From NCBI RefSeq assembly GCF_004358025.1, contig NZ_SMTL01000004.1:248001-312000 (forward strand): DNA of 64,000 nucleotides, given 5' to 3'. Positions 30,501 through 38,953 of the stretch are shown one piece after another (within the stretch, counting starts at the first letter, position 1; the number at the start of each line of letters is the position of its first letter). The notes below the pieces were generated by a model. It saw nothing but the letters and a program-made list of their open reading frames with translations. It ran no database searches and was not told where the DNA came from. The DNA is from Rhizobium deserti (GTDB taxonomy: Bacteria > Pseudomonadota > Alphaproteobacteria > Rhizobiales > Rhizobiaceae). Position numbers and translations under genes: made by a program.

Positions 30501-32010
30501 ACTTGGATGCGAGGGCCGGCGGCAGCACAATCGGATTGGCGAATAAACGGAAATTGCCCGTGACGGCTTGCTTGGATGTATCGAAGGCGCCACTGACCGT
30601 GCCGCTCAGGCCGGCACTTTCGAAGGTGGCGGCATCAAGGCCAATCGCCGGCGGCGCCAGGCGCAGCGGTGCATCGAGCGTCAATGGCCCGCGGATCAGC
30701 CGGTCGAGATTGTCATCCGCGAAATTCAGTTGTCCCGCGGTGAACCGGCTTCTGATGCTGCCGGAACGGGTAATCAGGTTCAGATCCTCGCTTTCGGCCT
30801 GCAGACGGATCTGATTGAAGCGGCCCTGCGGAAGTTCGGCGGCATTCAAAGCCGCAGTGGCGTTGAACCGGGCCGAGGTTGCGGCACCGGTCAGGGTAAA
30901 GTTTACGCTCTCGAAGGAGAAGCGGCTTTCCTGCCCGTTGATCGGCCAGGCGACAGCGACCGGCCCCTTGGTGCCCGTCAGGCTCGCCGTCAGGCTGTTG
31001 TCGCCCTTTGGATCCCAGGCGCCCTTTGCTGCTATTCTGACGGCACCCGATGCGAGATCGCCTTTTTCAATGTCGATCCGGCCCGAAGGGGCATAGGTGG
31101 CAGCGACGTTGATATTGGTCGTGCCGTCGAAGAGTTGCCGGAAGGCGGGCGGCATCAGCGAGGCCAACTGCCCGCCGCCAACCACTTCAAGGCGATGAGC
31201 GCCGTTGGCGACCAGCACATGCTTGCCGTCCACGGAAATGACGGGGCTGCCGTCGACGCTGCCATTGAGCTTGCCTGCCCAGTTGGACAAGGGACCTTCA
31301 CCATCGAGAGCCAGCTGAACGGCCGGAGCGCCAGGCAAGCGCAGCAAGCGGGCCAGAAGGCCGCCTTGCGGTTCGGAAACAGAGGCTTTAAGCGTCAGGC
31401 GGTTTTCGGACGGTGCATAAAGGATATCGGCAAAGGCCTTGGCATCTGCTTCGTCCTTGCGGGTGGCCTGCAGATTGAGCGCGATATTGGGACCGGTCGC
31501 ATCAATAGATCCCTTGAGCGACAACGAGAAATCGCGGCCGGAGAGAGCCTGGGACAGGTTGATGTCCGGAAGATCGATTTGCGCAACCCGAACGCCGACG
31601 GGAAGCGGCGAGCCGGACTCGGATGTCGACTGCGTCTTGATCGTTTTTGGCGGCTCCGGCGTGCGGAGGAAATGGACAGTCTCGGCCGAGACATGCTCGG
31701 CGCGGAAGACGCCGCTGACCAGGGCAGTCGGAGACCAGTCCACCTTGATGCCGCCGATCTGGGCATAGGCTCCCATTTCGTCGGAAAGGGTCAGGCTATC
31801 GATGCGCAGATCGCCTGTCAGCAGCCCCTCGGGACGGGAAAACGTCACCTGTCTGTCCGGCGTCGACACCAGTGCCGAGATCCGCGTCGCCGCGATATCT
31901 CCGCCGAAGGGAGTGAGGGCCACGAACAGGACAACGCCAAGCGCCATGACAAAAAGGATCGCCACCGCGGCGAGCGCGGCCTTCAGGATCCATCTCGTCA
32001 GGCTCATCAT
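27526..32010 (-). CDS. tamB: Translocation and assembly module protein TamB
   Basis: TamB (1494 residues) is an inner-membrane-anchored AsmA-like protein that spans the periplasm. With TamA it inserts certain outer-membrane proteins, and it also takes part in phospholipid transport. An N-terminal membrane helix (about residues 8-30) is followed by a very long beta-rich repeat region. The C-terminal DUF490/TamB domain closes with the beta-strand signature KLKAGAGTEGGTAGIFYERE. The start at 32010 is preferred because a GGGA site lies nine bases before it; an in-frame ATG at 32019 adds three residues but has no spaced site. The start lies 26 bases after the tamA stop, so the two form an operon. 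Confidence 0.93.
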   Translation of the reverse strand: MMSLTRWILKAALAAVAILFVMALGVVLFVALTPFGGDIAATRISALVSTPDRQVTFSRPEGLLTGDLRIDSLTLSDEMGAYAQIGGIKVDWSPTALVSGVFRAEHVSAETVHFLRTPEPPKTIKTQSTSESGSPLPVGVRVAQIDLPDINLSQALSGRDFSLSLKGSIDATGPNIALNLQATRKDEADAKAFADILYAPSENRLTLKASVSEPQGGLLARLLRLPGAPAVQLALDGEGPLSNWAGKLNGSVDGSPVISVDGKHVLVANGAHRLEVVGGGQLASLMPPAFRQLFDGTTNINVAATYAPSGRIDIEKGDLASGAVRIAAKGAWDPKGDNSLTASLTGTKGPVAVAWPINGQESRFSFESVNFTLTGAATSARFNATAALNAAELPQGRFNQIRLQAESEDLNLITRSGSIRSRFTAGQLNFADDNLDRLIRGPLTLDAPLRLAPPAIGLDAATFESAGLSGTVSGAFDTSKQAVTGNFRLFANPIVLPPALASKFEGTIAAEGYVETLSSDRVSVENLVIKSNALEARGNVLLENGKVTGRLAGRLPDIKRWLKDAEGAAGFDISADGPLAAVGIKAVVNSADARLVGRKLEDLSFRLEGTANPNAPQGHVTATGSLDGQAIRINADVASAQGRTSAPAITAEIGPNKLNGALTFSPDFMPAGKIDFDFPDVSLLAALAAQQAQGDIKGSATFTNTAGKSAAVIKASGSALRRGSLEVLKPDIDLTIPDLRALAAEGAIRAARLGAGSVGLNDLTLGITHGGTTTAFDLAAQYDNAPLTATGALETGGGLAVGINTFAAAPRSIPVRLTAPTRIPIENGTARLNGLTIATGSGSVSVTGSAGSALDLTATINALPASLINSFAPALNAAGTISGTISATGTTSAPAVRYDLEWSDAQLRQMRDAGIAPFRLAAAGSFANGTIALDNTRMTGADGLDVTANGRVILQNDGPPALDINANAKAVPAGLANAFAPGLGARGTISGSVVATGTPQAPAVRYDLAWKNAAVTQTASAGIATVDITANGTFQDNQVAVDLRLAGGGGISLAGGGSVALTGDKALGLKFNGQFPFSVLASQLASQGFVLDGIGKVDLAIGGTAAAPAITGTASSSGARLVDARRNLAVNELAVNVAFDGQTANISRLTGKLSGGGTVSVLGTVGITPGSGFPADLRITLAKAVYADGNMIAATADGALTVTGPLTSGPTFGGKLTLTKAAITVPARLPTSLASIDIKHRNAPGAVLRQMEEIRPKTAKGTSEPLILNLQISAPNGIFVRGRGIDAELGGDLAITGTAIAPVVSGGFKMRRGRIVILAKRLDFTSGDITFGGGLIPVLNMEATTTSAQTTITVDVTGIANDPTITFSSSPALPQDEVLARLIFGQSMSRLSPLQIAQLADAVTQLAGGGSGSLLETLRNNLGVDDLDINTDETGQTTVSVGRYINNRTYFQVEQGGANGAQATINLDVGKGVKLKAGAGTEGGTAGIFYEREY

Positions 32011-32036
32011 TAGCGTCATTCCCGGCCCAAACCTCT

Positions 32037-33962
32037 TTAGAATGCCTGCCCAATACCTGCATAGATACCAAACTGGCTGCCGCCGTCATAGCGTCGCAGT
32101 GGAATGGCAACGTCCAGCCGCAGTGGCCCGAATGGTGTAGCATAACGGACGCCAATCCCGGCGCCTGCACGTATATCAGAGAAATCAGGCACGATTTCGG
32201 TAGAAACGCTTCCGACGTCGATAAAAGGTACTATGCCTATCTTTTCTGACACTTTTACGCGCACCTCGAAAGACCCCAAACCATAAGACAGCCCACCAAG
32301 CGCCTCGTTTTCGCTGTTGTAAGGCGAAACCTCGCGGAAAGTGTAGCCGCGCACGGATCCGCCGCCGCCGAGATGAAATCTGCGAGTGGCCGGGATATCT
32401 TCCAAAACATTGGTCCCAACAAGCGTTCCGGCTGCCAGCTTGGCGGCAAGAACGACGCCGTCTTCTTCGCCCAAGCCCAGATAACCGGAGATGGAGCCCT
32501 CGAAGGATGAGAATACATTTCCCTTGAACGCTTCGTAGCTCGGCTTGGCCGAAAGAGTGGCATGATAGCCTTGAGTGGGATCTAGCTTGTTGTCGCGCGT
32601 GTCGCGATCGAAGCTGATCGGCAGGCTGAATGTCAGATACTCGTTTTCACCGAAGACGTCGTCGGTGGTGATATAGGCCACCTCGCCACCGCCCGTCAGC
32701 TTATCCGTCTCATTCAGTTCGTAGGCTATGCTGGCCGAATACGTAATGGATTGGGCTTCGTAGGCGTCAGGCGTTTCGCTCTTGGCCTCGAGTCGCGACT
32801 CGAATGTCGCCTCGGGGACAAAGGCGCCGGGCTTGGTGAAGATGATGGCTGCGGAATAGTCAAAGGTGGTGACGTCGGTGGTTGCGCCAATACCAGATAC
32901 GGCTCCCTCTACGCGCAAGGATTCGGCTTCTCCGAACAGATTGCGATGGCCCCAGTAGCCGGTCACGCCTGCGCCGTCGAGCGAGGAATACTCGGCGCCA
33001 AATCCGAAATATCGGAATTTTCCTTCGGACACTTCGATCATCAGCGGCAGCGAACCGTTGGGCGCCAGGCTATCAGCTTCCTGGATCGTCACGCTTGAAA
33101 AGACGCCAAGCTCTCGCAGCCGATCGGATGCCTTCTTCAACTGCTCGGGCGAATAGCGGCCGCCTTTGTCAAGGCGTGAATAACGGCTGATGAAAGCCGC
33201 ATCGACGTCGCGAGCCCCCTTGACCGTTACGACGCCGAATGGTGCGACGGGTCCGCCCACTGCGCCAAGCGTGACGTTGACGGTCTGGGATCTGTGGTCG
33301 GCGACGACCTGACGCTGGGTCGGTTTGGCCAGCGGGCGGCCTTCCTTCTTGATATCAGCAACCAGCTGCTCGCCCGCCTTGAGGATCAGCCGGGAGCCTG
33401 CTTCGCCGCCAGGCTCGAGGTCGTAATCGGCGGGATTACGACCGGCAGCATCACCTTCGAACTTGATTGAGCCCAGACGGAAGATTGGACCCGGAACGAT
33501 GCGAACCGTTACCGGCACCGGCCCCGCATGATCGAAGGTCGGAGTGGGGGGTAAAGCGTCGATATCGGTTCCCGCGACGGAGATTTGCACCGTGCCGCCG
33601 TATCGGGCTTCTTCGTAAAGGACAGCAACCAGCCGCTCGCGATCTTCGCGTGCCTTGATCACCACACCCAGATCGCCCGACACGGGCTGTTCTTCGTCAT
33701 TGACTAGCGATGCAGCGGTTTCAAGACGCTCCTTGAGCTTCTTGTCCGCATCACCGGTATCCAAAGTTGCATCGTACCGAACCGGATCGATGACTTCCAA
33801 CGTGTCGTCGTTATCGCCGAAAAGCGTGATGCCGAAAATCTTGAAGGCGAAGGCGTTTTCCACAAGCGCCGGGGAAAGCAGAAGAGCGGTCGTAAGTGCA
33901 GCGACAGAGCCTACCTTACGGTAGCTCCTGTTCTTCCTCCGCCCAATGTTTCCGTCCCGCAT
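32037..33962 (-). CDS. tamA: Translocation and assembly module protein TamA (Omp85 family)
   Basis: TamA (641 residues) is an outer-membrane 16-stranded barrel of the Omp85/BamA superfamily. A signal peptide covers about residues 15-42 (VAALTTALLLSPALVENAFA), followed by POTRA domains (about 100-340) and the barrel. The barrel ends in aromatic GIYAGIGQAF, the terminal-phenylalanine motif recognised by the Bam machinery. The ATG at 33962 is taken as the start; a TTG two codons upstream is possible. tamB follows at once, as in most proteobacteria. Confidence 0.94.
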   Translation of the reverse strand: MRDGNIGRRKNRSYRKVGSVAALTTALLLSPALVENAFAFKIFGITLFGDNDDTLEVIDPVRYDATLDTGDADKKLKERLETAASLVNDEEQPVSGDLGVVIKAREDRERLVAVLYEEARYGGTVQISVAGTDIDALPPTPTFDHAGPVPVTVRIVPGPIFRLGSIKFEGDAAGRNPADYDLEPGGEAGSRLILKAGEQLVADIKKEGRPLAKPTQRQVVADHRSQTVNVTLGAVGGPVAPFGVVTVKGARDVDAAFISRYSRLDKGGRYSPEQLKKASDRLRELGVFSSVTIQEADSLAPNGSLPLMIEVSEGKFRYFGFGAEYSSLDGAGVTGYWGHRNLFGEAESLRVEGAVSGIGATTDVTTFDYSAAIIFTKPGAFVPEATFESRLEAKSETPDAYEAQSITYSASIAYELNETDKLTGGGEVAYITTDDVFGENEYLTFSLPISFDRDTRDNKLDPTQGYHATLSAKPSYEAFKGNVFSSFEGSISGYLGLGEEDGVVLAAKLAAGTLVGTNVLEDIPATRRFHLGGGGSVRGYTFREVSPYNSENEALGGLSYGLGSFEVRVKVSEKIGIVPFIDVGSVSTEIVPDFSDIRAGAGIGVRYATPFGPLRLDVAIPLRRYDGGSQFGIYAGIGQAF

Positions 33963-34077
33963 ACGCAAACTTACTTCGAGTGCATGTCAATGAGGCCATC
34001 ATGGCCCATTACGAAACTCTGTAGCTGCAAAAGGGCCTCGCGTGTACTGTTTTTCGCATGTCATCATGTTTTCACAG

Positions 34078-34107
34078 AAGAAAAAGCCCCGAAGCGTGCT
34101 CCGGGGC
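34078..34107 (-). terminator. Terminator after the glycine-zipper lipoprotein
   Basis: On the minus strand GCCCCGGAGC and GCTTCGGGGC form a stem of up to ten pairs that runs into TTTTTCTT. It lies 30 bases after the lipoprotein stop and separates that gene from tamA. Confidence 0.88.
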
Positions 34108-34136
34108 AACAATTCCATCTGCAATCTGAGCGTTTA

Positions 34137-34400
34137 TCAGTAACGGCGCGGGCAGTCGTCAATATAACGGCGACCATACCGGTCACGATAGTAGCACTGG
34201 CCGGGCTGTTCCGAGACAGAGCCGATCAGAGCTCCTGAAACGCCGCCGATTGCCGCACCGACTGCTGCACCCCGAACATTCCCAGTCGCGACGCCGCCAA
34301 TGATCGCGCCCGAGGCTGCGCCAATGCCGGCACCCTGCTCCGTCGCGGTGCAGCTTGCCAAAGAGGCGCCCACCACCAAAAGCATCAAAGCTTTTTTCAT
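34137..34400 (-). CDS. Small glycine-zipper outer-membrane lipoprotein
   Basis: An 87-residue lipoprotein. The signal peptide ends with the lipobox LASC, so Cys17 would be lipidated. Residues about 23-65 are a glycine-zipper segment (GAGIGAASGAIIGGVATG, then GAAVGAAIGGVSGALIG), as in the 17-kDa antigen/OmpA-like zipper family. A short tail with YYRDRYGRRYIDDCPRRY is typical of rhizobial members. The ATG at 34400 follows a perfect AGGAGG with five-base spacing; the GTG just before it is not needed. The role is probably envelope structure or stress; no precise function is known. Confidence 0.85.
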   Translation of the reverse strand: MKKALMLLVVGASLASCTATEQGAGIGAASGAIIGGVATGNVRGAAVGAAIGGVSGALIGSVSEQPGQCYYRDRYGRRYIDDCPRRY

Positions 34401-34530
34401 CACTTCCTCCTGAACCTGTTGTCACGTTCCATTGCTATATAGCCGACATGCCGACCGTACTTTATGGACTTGGGCGGAACAATAGAACTCGAAAACGAGG
34501 AGTCCATATGGGCAGGCCCTTTTAACGATT

Positions 34531-34888
34531 AATTGTTCGAACACAGAGGATGCGCAGCACGCGGCTGCCTCCAACAAAAGCAAACCCGCTACAAAACTAC
34601 CGGTTGATAACGATCTTGAAAAAGCAAATGATGCTTGTGCGCTTTGGGAGAGGCGTGAGGAGGAGCGCTTGAGGAAAGTGAAATTGCTGGCCGCGCGCTG
34701 AGCGGCGAGCGCAAAGAGCGCCGAAAGCCGAGGATCTGCTTGGCATCGTTATGTGGCGTGCGTCGTATGGCCGATCCGAATTGGCGCAATATGAGGACGA
34801 TCACAATAACGATCAAGACCCTGATTATCCGGCGACCGCGCTTGCTCTAGGCCCGGTCAAACGAATCGGGCCTAGGTGGAACAGGTGA
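34531..34888 (+). other. Intergenic stretch with possible decayed coding sequence
   Basis: The 671 bases between the lipoprotein and hemA contain no intact gene. On the plus strand a frame without a start codon, ending at 34701, reads EKANDACALWERREEERL, and another frame ending at 34888 reads ELAQYEDDHNNDQDPDY. Both look protein-like, and they lie in different frames, which would fit an old gene broken by frameshifts. I cannot name a family. Chance open frames in GC-rich DNA remain the simpler explanation. The rest of the interval holds an inverted repeat and the hemA regulatory region, listed separately. Confidence 0.25.
34847..34875. repeat. Perfect inverted repeat upstream of hemA
   Basis: CTAGGCCCG (34847-34855) and CGGGCCTAG (34867-34875) are exact inverse complements separated by 11 bases. 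No T-run follows on either strand, so it is not a standard terminator. It could be an operator or an old terminator. Confidence 0.5.
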
Positions 34889-34910
34889 TGTCGACCAGTT
34901 TCCCAAACAG

Positions 34911-34924
34911 TTGATCTGGATCAT
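34911..34924. promoter_or_regulatory. FNR/FixK-type anaerobox in the hemA promoter region
   Basis: TTGATCTGGATCAT matches the FNR/FixK consensus TTGAT-N4-ATCAA at nine of ten defined positions. It lies about 150 bases before the hemA start codon. Low-oxygen control of hemA through FNR-type regulators is known from other alphaproteobacteria, so activation by FixK/FnrN is likely here. Binding is inferred. Confidence 0.6.
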
Positions 34925-35071
34925 AGCCGCATTTGGCTTTGGCTTTAGATTTCTGATTGGAATAATTCCAAAAAGGCGGTCGTTTTGCCGCAGGTAGGTT
35001 CTAATCACCGGCTCCGGGCTTGACGCGAGGCGCGGGTGAAATCAAAACCAGAGCACGTTCTGGAGTGTGAC

Positions 35072-36286
35072 ATGGATTTCGAGGCATTTTTCAAAAGCGA
35101 GCTGGACTGTCTTCACAATGAAGGCCGTTATCGGGTGTTTGCCGATCTCGAGCGGCACCGCGGCAGCTTCCCGCGCGCCACGCGCCACACGCCGGAAGGC
35201 CCTAAGGACGTCACTGTCTGGTGTTCCAACGATTACCTCGGCATGGGCCAGCATCCGAAGGTGGTCGAGGCTATGCACGAGGCCATCGATCACTGTGGCG
35301 CGGGTGCGGGAGGCACCCGGAATATTTCTGGAACGACCCATTACCACGTGATGCTTGAGCGTGAGCTTGCCGACCTGCACAGCAAGGAAGCCTCTCTAAT
35401 CTTCACCTCCGGCTATGTTTCCAACTGGGCGACGCTTGGGACGCTCGGCCAGAAGATCCCCGGTCTGATCATTTTCTCTGACGCCTTGAACCATGCGTCG
35501 ATGATCGAAGGCATCCGCTATGCGAAATGCGAGCGGGTGATCTGGAAGCACAATGATCTCAACGATCTCGAAGCCAAGCTTGCGGCCGCCGATCCGAACG
35601 CGCCGAAGCTGATTGCCTTCGAGAGCGTTTATTCCATGGACGGGGACATTTCGCCCATCAAGGAAATCTGCGATCTCGCCGACAAATACGGCGCGATGAC
35701 CTATCTTGACGAGGTTCATGCCGTCGGCATGTATGGCCCGCGCGGTGGCGGCATTGCTGAGCGCGAAGGCCTGATGGATCGCCTGACGATCATCGAGGGC
35801 ACGCTCGGCAAAGCTTTCGGCGTCATGGGTGGCTACATTGCTGCTTCGGTGGCGCTTTGCGACTTCATCCGTTCCTTCGCCTCCGGGTTCATCTTCACGA
35901 CTGCCCTTCCGCCAGCTCTGGCTGCCGGCGCGATCGCCTCGATCCGGCATCTGAAGGCAAGCCCGTTCGAGCGCGTCCGCCATCAGGACCGCGTGCGCAA
36001 GCTGCGTACCATGCTCGATCAACAGGGCATCCCGCATATGCACAATCCCAGCCATATCGTGCCGGTCATGGTCGGCGATGCGGCCAAGTGCAAGTGGATC
36101 TCGGACATCCTGCTCGACACTTGCGACGTCTATGTGCAGCCGATCAACTATCCGACGGTACCGCGCAAGACCGAGCGCCTGCGCATCACGCCGACACCGC
36201 TGCACACGGATGCGGATATCGAGTACCTGGTCTCGTCGCTGCACCAGCTGTGGTCGCGGTGCGCCCTGGCCCGCCACGTCGCTTAA
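35072..36286 (+). CDS. hemA: 5-aminolevulinate synthase
   Basis: HemA (404 residues) condenses glycine and succinyl-CoA to 5-aminolevulinate, the first step of tetrapyrrole synthesis in alphaproteobacteria (C4 route), and so feeds haem and cobalamin production. It belongs to the alpha-oxoamine synthases: the pyridoxal phosphate lysine is K247 in EGTLGKAFG, with D213 and H216 in LDEVHAVG. The ATG at 35072 gives [11 protein letters not shown], the usual rhizobial N-terminus, with a GGAG site; the longer frame from 35036 is unsupported. An anaerobox lies upstream. A hairpin shared with the convergent dxr gene follows. Confidence 0.98.
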   Translation: MDFEAFFKSELDCLHNEGRYRVFADLERHRGSFPRATRHTPEGPKDVTVWCSNDYLGMGQHPKVVEAMHEAIDHCGAGAGGTRNISGTTHYHVMLERELADLHSKEASLIFTSGYVSNWATLGTLGQKIPGLIIFSDALNHASMIEGIRYAKCERVIWKHNDLNDLEAKLAAADPNAPKLIAFESVYSMDGDISPIKEICDLADKYGAMTYLDEVHAVGMYGPRGGGIAEREGLMDRLTIIEGTLGKAFGVMGGYIAASVALCDFIRSFASGFIFTTALPPALAAGAIASIRHLKASPFERVRHQDRVRKLRTMLDQQGIPHMHNPSHIVPVMVGDAAKCKWISDILLDTCDVYVQPINYPTVPRKTERLRITPTPLHTDADIEYLVSSLHQLWSRCALARHVA

Positions 36287-36303
36287 TACGTCGCGCCAGT
36301 AGA

Positions 36304-36333
36304 AAATGGCAGCTTAAGCGGCCATTTCCTTTT
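36304..36333. terminator. Bidirectional terminator between hemA and dxr
   Basis: AAATGGC (36304-36310) pairs with GCCATTT (36321-36327), with a further GC pair inside and a short loop, followed by CCTTTT on the plus strand and TTTTCT on the minus strand. It overlaps the last codons of dxr. Confidence 0.65.
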
Positions 36334-37501
36334 GCGCGATGACGTGGTCGGCGCGACGCCGTGCTTCCGCATCGGCGGCAAACACGTCGTCCATTGCCAC
36401 GGCTGCCGTATGGTCCGCCATCGCATCCATTACCTGCTCGACCACGTCGGCCATGGCAAGAAAGCCGATGCGGCCGGCACAGAAGGCGTGGAAGGTCATC
36501 TCTTCCGCGGCATTCATGACCGCTCCCTGCACGCCGCCGCGTTCCAGCGCGGTTCGGGCAAGCCGTAAGGCCGGGAAACGCACTTCATCCGGCGCCTCGA
36601 AATCCAGGCGGGCGAGTTTGGCGAAATCGAGCCGCTCGACATTGAGCCTTGGCCGGTTCGGATAGGTGAGGGCGTAACCGATCGCGGTGCGCATATCCGG
36701 ACAGCCGAGCTGCGCCAGTACCGAGCCGTCCGTATAGCCCACCATGGAGTGGATGATCGACTGCGGGTGGACGATCACCTCGATCTGGTCCGGGCGCATG
36801 TCGAAAAGATGTTTGGCCTCGATCATTTCGAGCGCCTTGTTGAACATGGATGCGCTGCCGATGGAGATCTTCAGGCCCATTGACCAATTGGGATGCGCGC
36901 GCGCGATATCAGCGGTTACATTGGCCATCTGGTCCCGCGTCCAGGTCCGGAACGGTCCGCCGGAGGCCGTCAGAACTATCCGCTCGACGGCGTGATGCTG
37001 GTCATCTTCGAGGGACTGGAAGATGGCGCTGTGTTCGCTATCGACCGGTATGAGCCGGCCGCCGCCTTCCGCCACGGCCCTGACGAAGAGCTCGCCGGCG
37101 GATACCAGACATTCCTTGTTGGCCAGCGCGATATCAGCGCCGCGTTTCGCGGCTGCGAGTGTCGGAGCCAGCCCGGCCGTGCCGACGATTGCCGCCATGA
37201 CCCAATCCGCATCGCGCGAGGCGGCCTCGATCAAAGCCTCTTGACCGGCGGCAGCCTCGACGCCGCTGCCGGAAAGGGCGTCCTTCAAAGCCGGATACAG
37301 GCTTTCTTCGGCCGTGACAGCAATCCTTGCGCCGCAGCTTCTGGCCTGTTCGGCCAAAAGGGCAATATTGGTGTTGCCGGTGATTGCCACGACGTCATAG
37401 GCGTCGCGGCCACCTAGCTGGCCTACCACATCCAGTGTATTGACGCCGATGGAGCCGGTTGAGCCGAGAATGCTGATGCGACGTCTGCCGGTATCGGCCA
37501 T
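36314..37501 (-). CDS. dxr: 1-deoxy-D-xylulose 5-phosphate reductoisomerase
   Basis: Dxr (395 residues) converts 1-deoxy-D-xylulose 5-phosphate to methylerythritol phosphate in the non-mevalonate isoprenoid pathway. The NADPH-binding GSTGSIG is at residues 13-19; the metal and substrate motifs ALANKECLVSAGE and PVDSEHSAIFQ follow at about 125 and 152. The ATG at 37501 gives MADTGRRRISILG; the longer frame has no family match. In many alphaproteobacteria dxr lies in the frr-uppS-cdsA-dxr-rseP cluster. Here it stands alone, convergent with hemA, so a second copy elsewhere is possible. Confidence 0.97.
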   Translation of the reverse strand: MADTGRRRISILGSTGSIGVNTLDVVGQLGGRDAYDVVAITGNTNIALLAEQARSCGARIAVTAEESLYPALKDALSGSGVEAAAGQEALIEAASRDADWVMAAIVGTAGLAPTLAAAKRGADIALANKECLVSAGELFVRAVAEGGGRLIPVDSEHSAIFQSLEDDQHHAVERIVLTASGGPFRTWTRDQMANVTADIARAHPNWSMGLKISIGSASMFNKALEMIEAKHLFDMRPDQIEVIVHPQSIIHSMVGYTDGSVLAQLGCPDMRTAIGYALTYPNRPRLNVERLDFAKLARLDFEAPDEVRFPALRLARTALERGGVQGAVMNAAEEMTFHAFCAGRIGFLAMADVVEQVMDAMADHTAAVAMDDVFAADAEARRRADHVIAQKEMAA

Positions 37502-37535
37502 GCCATATTCCGTTTTAAAAAGCTGCCGTTGATCT

Positions 37536-37551
37536 ACAAGCGAAAGCTTGT
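37536..37551. repeat. Short hairpin between dxr and the FAD monooxygenase gene
   Basis: ACAAGC and GCTTGT flank a GAAA tetraloop in the 133-base divergent region. It may be a small operator or leader hairpin of dxr. Six-base arms can arise by chance. Confidence 0.3.
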
Positions 37552-37634
37552 GCTCACAAGAGCGTGCTTGAATTCGCCCTGCCTGCGACCAAGTGCAGCT
37601 TGATTTCAAGTCCTGCAGTGGAAGACATAGGGCG

Positions 37635-38852
37635 ATGATCAAAATTGAGACTCAATGCGTGATCGCCGGTGCCGGGCCTGCAGGCCTGATGCTTGGGCTT
37701 CTGCTGGCGCGGGCGGGCGTCGACGTCGTCGTTCTCGAAAAACACACGGACTTCCTGCGCGACTTCCGCGGCGATACGATCCATCCTTCCACACTGGAAG
37801 TGATGACCGAACTGGGGCTTGTGGAGGAGTTTCTACAACTGCCGCATACCCGCGCACCGAAGCTGACAGCCGAGATGGGCGGCCGCACCGTTACGATCGC
37901 TGATTTCTCTCGCCTGCCAGTGAAGAACCGCTTCATTGCCTTCATGCCGCAGTGGGACTTCCTGACCTTTCTTGCCACCAAGGCCCGGCAGTATGCGAAT
38001 TTCCGGCTGATCATGCAGGCAAGCGTGATCGGCCTGCTGGAGGACGAAAAGACGGTTTGCGGCCTACTGATCAATACGCCCGAAGGGCAGGTGTCGGTCC
38101 AGTCCAAGCTGGTCGTCGGTGCGGATGGGCGAAATTCAGTGGTCCGGGAAAAGGCCGGACTTGAGGTGGAGAATTTTGGTGATCCGAGCGAGGTCGTCTG
38201 GATGAAGCTGTCGAAACAGCCCGGCGACCCCAATGAGGTTATGGGCCACGGAGGGCCGCGGCAGGGCTTGGTGCTGATCGACCGGGGCGATTATTGGCAA
38301 TGCGGCTATGTGATCCGCAAAACCACATTTGCCGATATCAAACAGAAAGGCATCCATGCCTTCCGTCAGATGGTGGCGGAAGTCTCGCCGCTGCCGGCCA
38401 GGCGCATGCAGGAGATCGGCAGCTTCGACGACACGAGCCTGCTGACCGTACGCATCGACCGCCTTAAACAATGGTGGCGGCCCGGGCTCATCTGCATCGG
38501 CGATGCGGCGCATGCCATGTCGCCGATCGGCGGCGTCGGAGTAAACCTTGCCATTCAGGATGCGGTAGCCGCTGTCAACCTCCTGTCGGATCCTCTTAAG
38601 GAGAACCGGCTTGTCGATGCCGATCTCGCCGCCGTGGAAAAGCGCCGCAGCTTTCCCACCAAGGCAACGCAGAAGCTGCAGCTGATGATGCGCAGCAGCA
38701 GCCGCCGCAACGGTCAGACGGAGGAGCGGAAGCGCAAAGGGCCGCCAGGCTTCATCAAGGGCATCGCCCGCTGGCCTTTACTGGCTCATCTCGCCGGTCG
38801 ACTGATCGGGTTGGGCTTCCGGATGGAGCATGTGAGGCACCGCCATCTGTAG
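37635..38852 (+). CDS. FAD-dependent monooxygenase (PHBH-type flavoprotein)
   Basis: A 405-residue flavoprotein of the p-hydroxybenzoate hydroxylase/UbiH superfamily. The dinucleotide-binding GAGPAG is at residues 12-17, the DG motif GADGRNSVVREKAG near 165 and the GD motif CIGDAAHAMSPIGGVGVN near 290. It would hydroxylate an aromatic or related substrate using NAD(P)H and oxygen. The ATG at 37635 is the only plausible start. It is divergent from dxr and no aromatic degradation genes are adjacent, so the substrate is unknown. Confidence 0.85.
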   Translation: MIKIETQCVIAGAGPAGLMLGLLLARAGVDVVVLEKHTDFLRDFRGDTIHPSTLEVMTELGLVEEFLQLPHTRAPKLTAEMGGRTVTIADFSRLPVKNRFIAFMPQWDFLTFLATKARQYANFRLIMQASVIGLLEDEKTVCGLLINTPEGQVSVQSKLVVGADGRNSVVREKAGLEVENFGDPSEVVWMKLSKQPGDPNEVMGHGGPRQGLVLIDRGDYWQCGYVIRKTTFADIKQKGIHAFRQMVAEVSPLPARRMQEIGSFDDTSLLTVRIDRLKQWWRPGLICIGDAAHAMSPIGGVGVNLAIQDAVAAVNLLSDPLKENRLVDADLAAVEKRRSFPTKATQKLQLMMRSSSRRNGQTEERKRKGPPGFIKGIARWPLLAHLAGRLIGLGFRMEHVRHRHL

Positions 38853-38953
38853 AAACAGCAAGCAGCTTGTCGGAGTGGAACCTCGTCGCGAGCCGCTGAA
38901 GCAACCTTTGCCGGGATCGGCCGTTGATCGGCGACGCAACCAGGGATCAGCCC

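Noticed and set aside
27484..32013. Several long plus-strand open frames opposite tamB
   Set aside because: They are low-complexity shadows of the repetitive, GC-rich tamB gene and show no protein family features.
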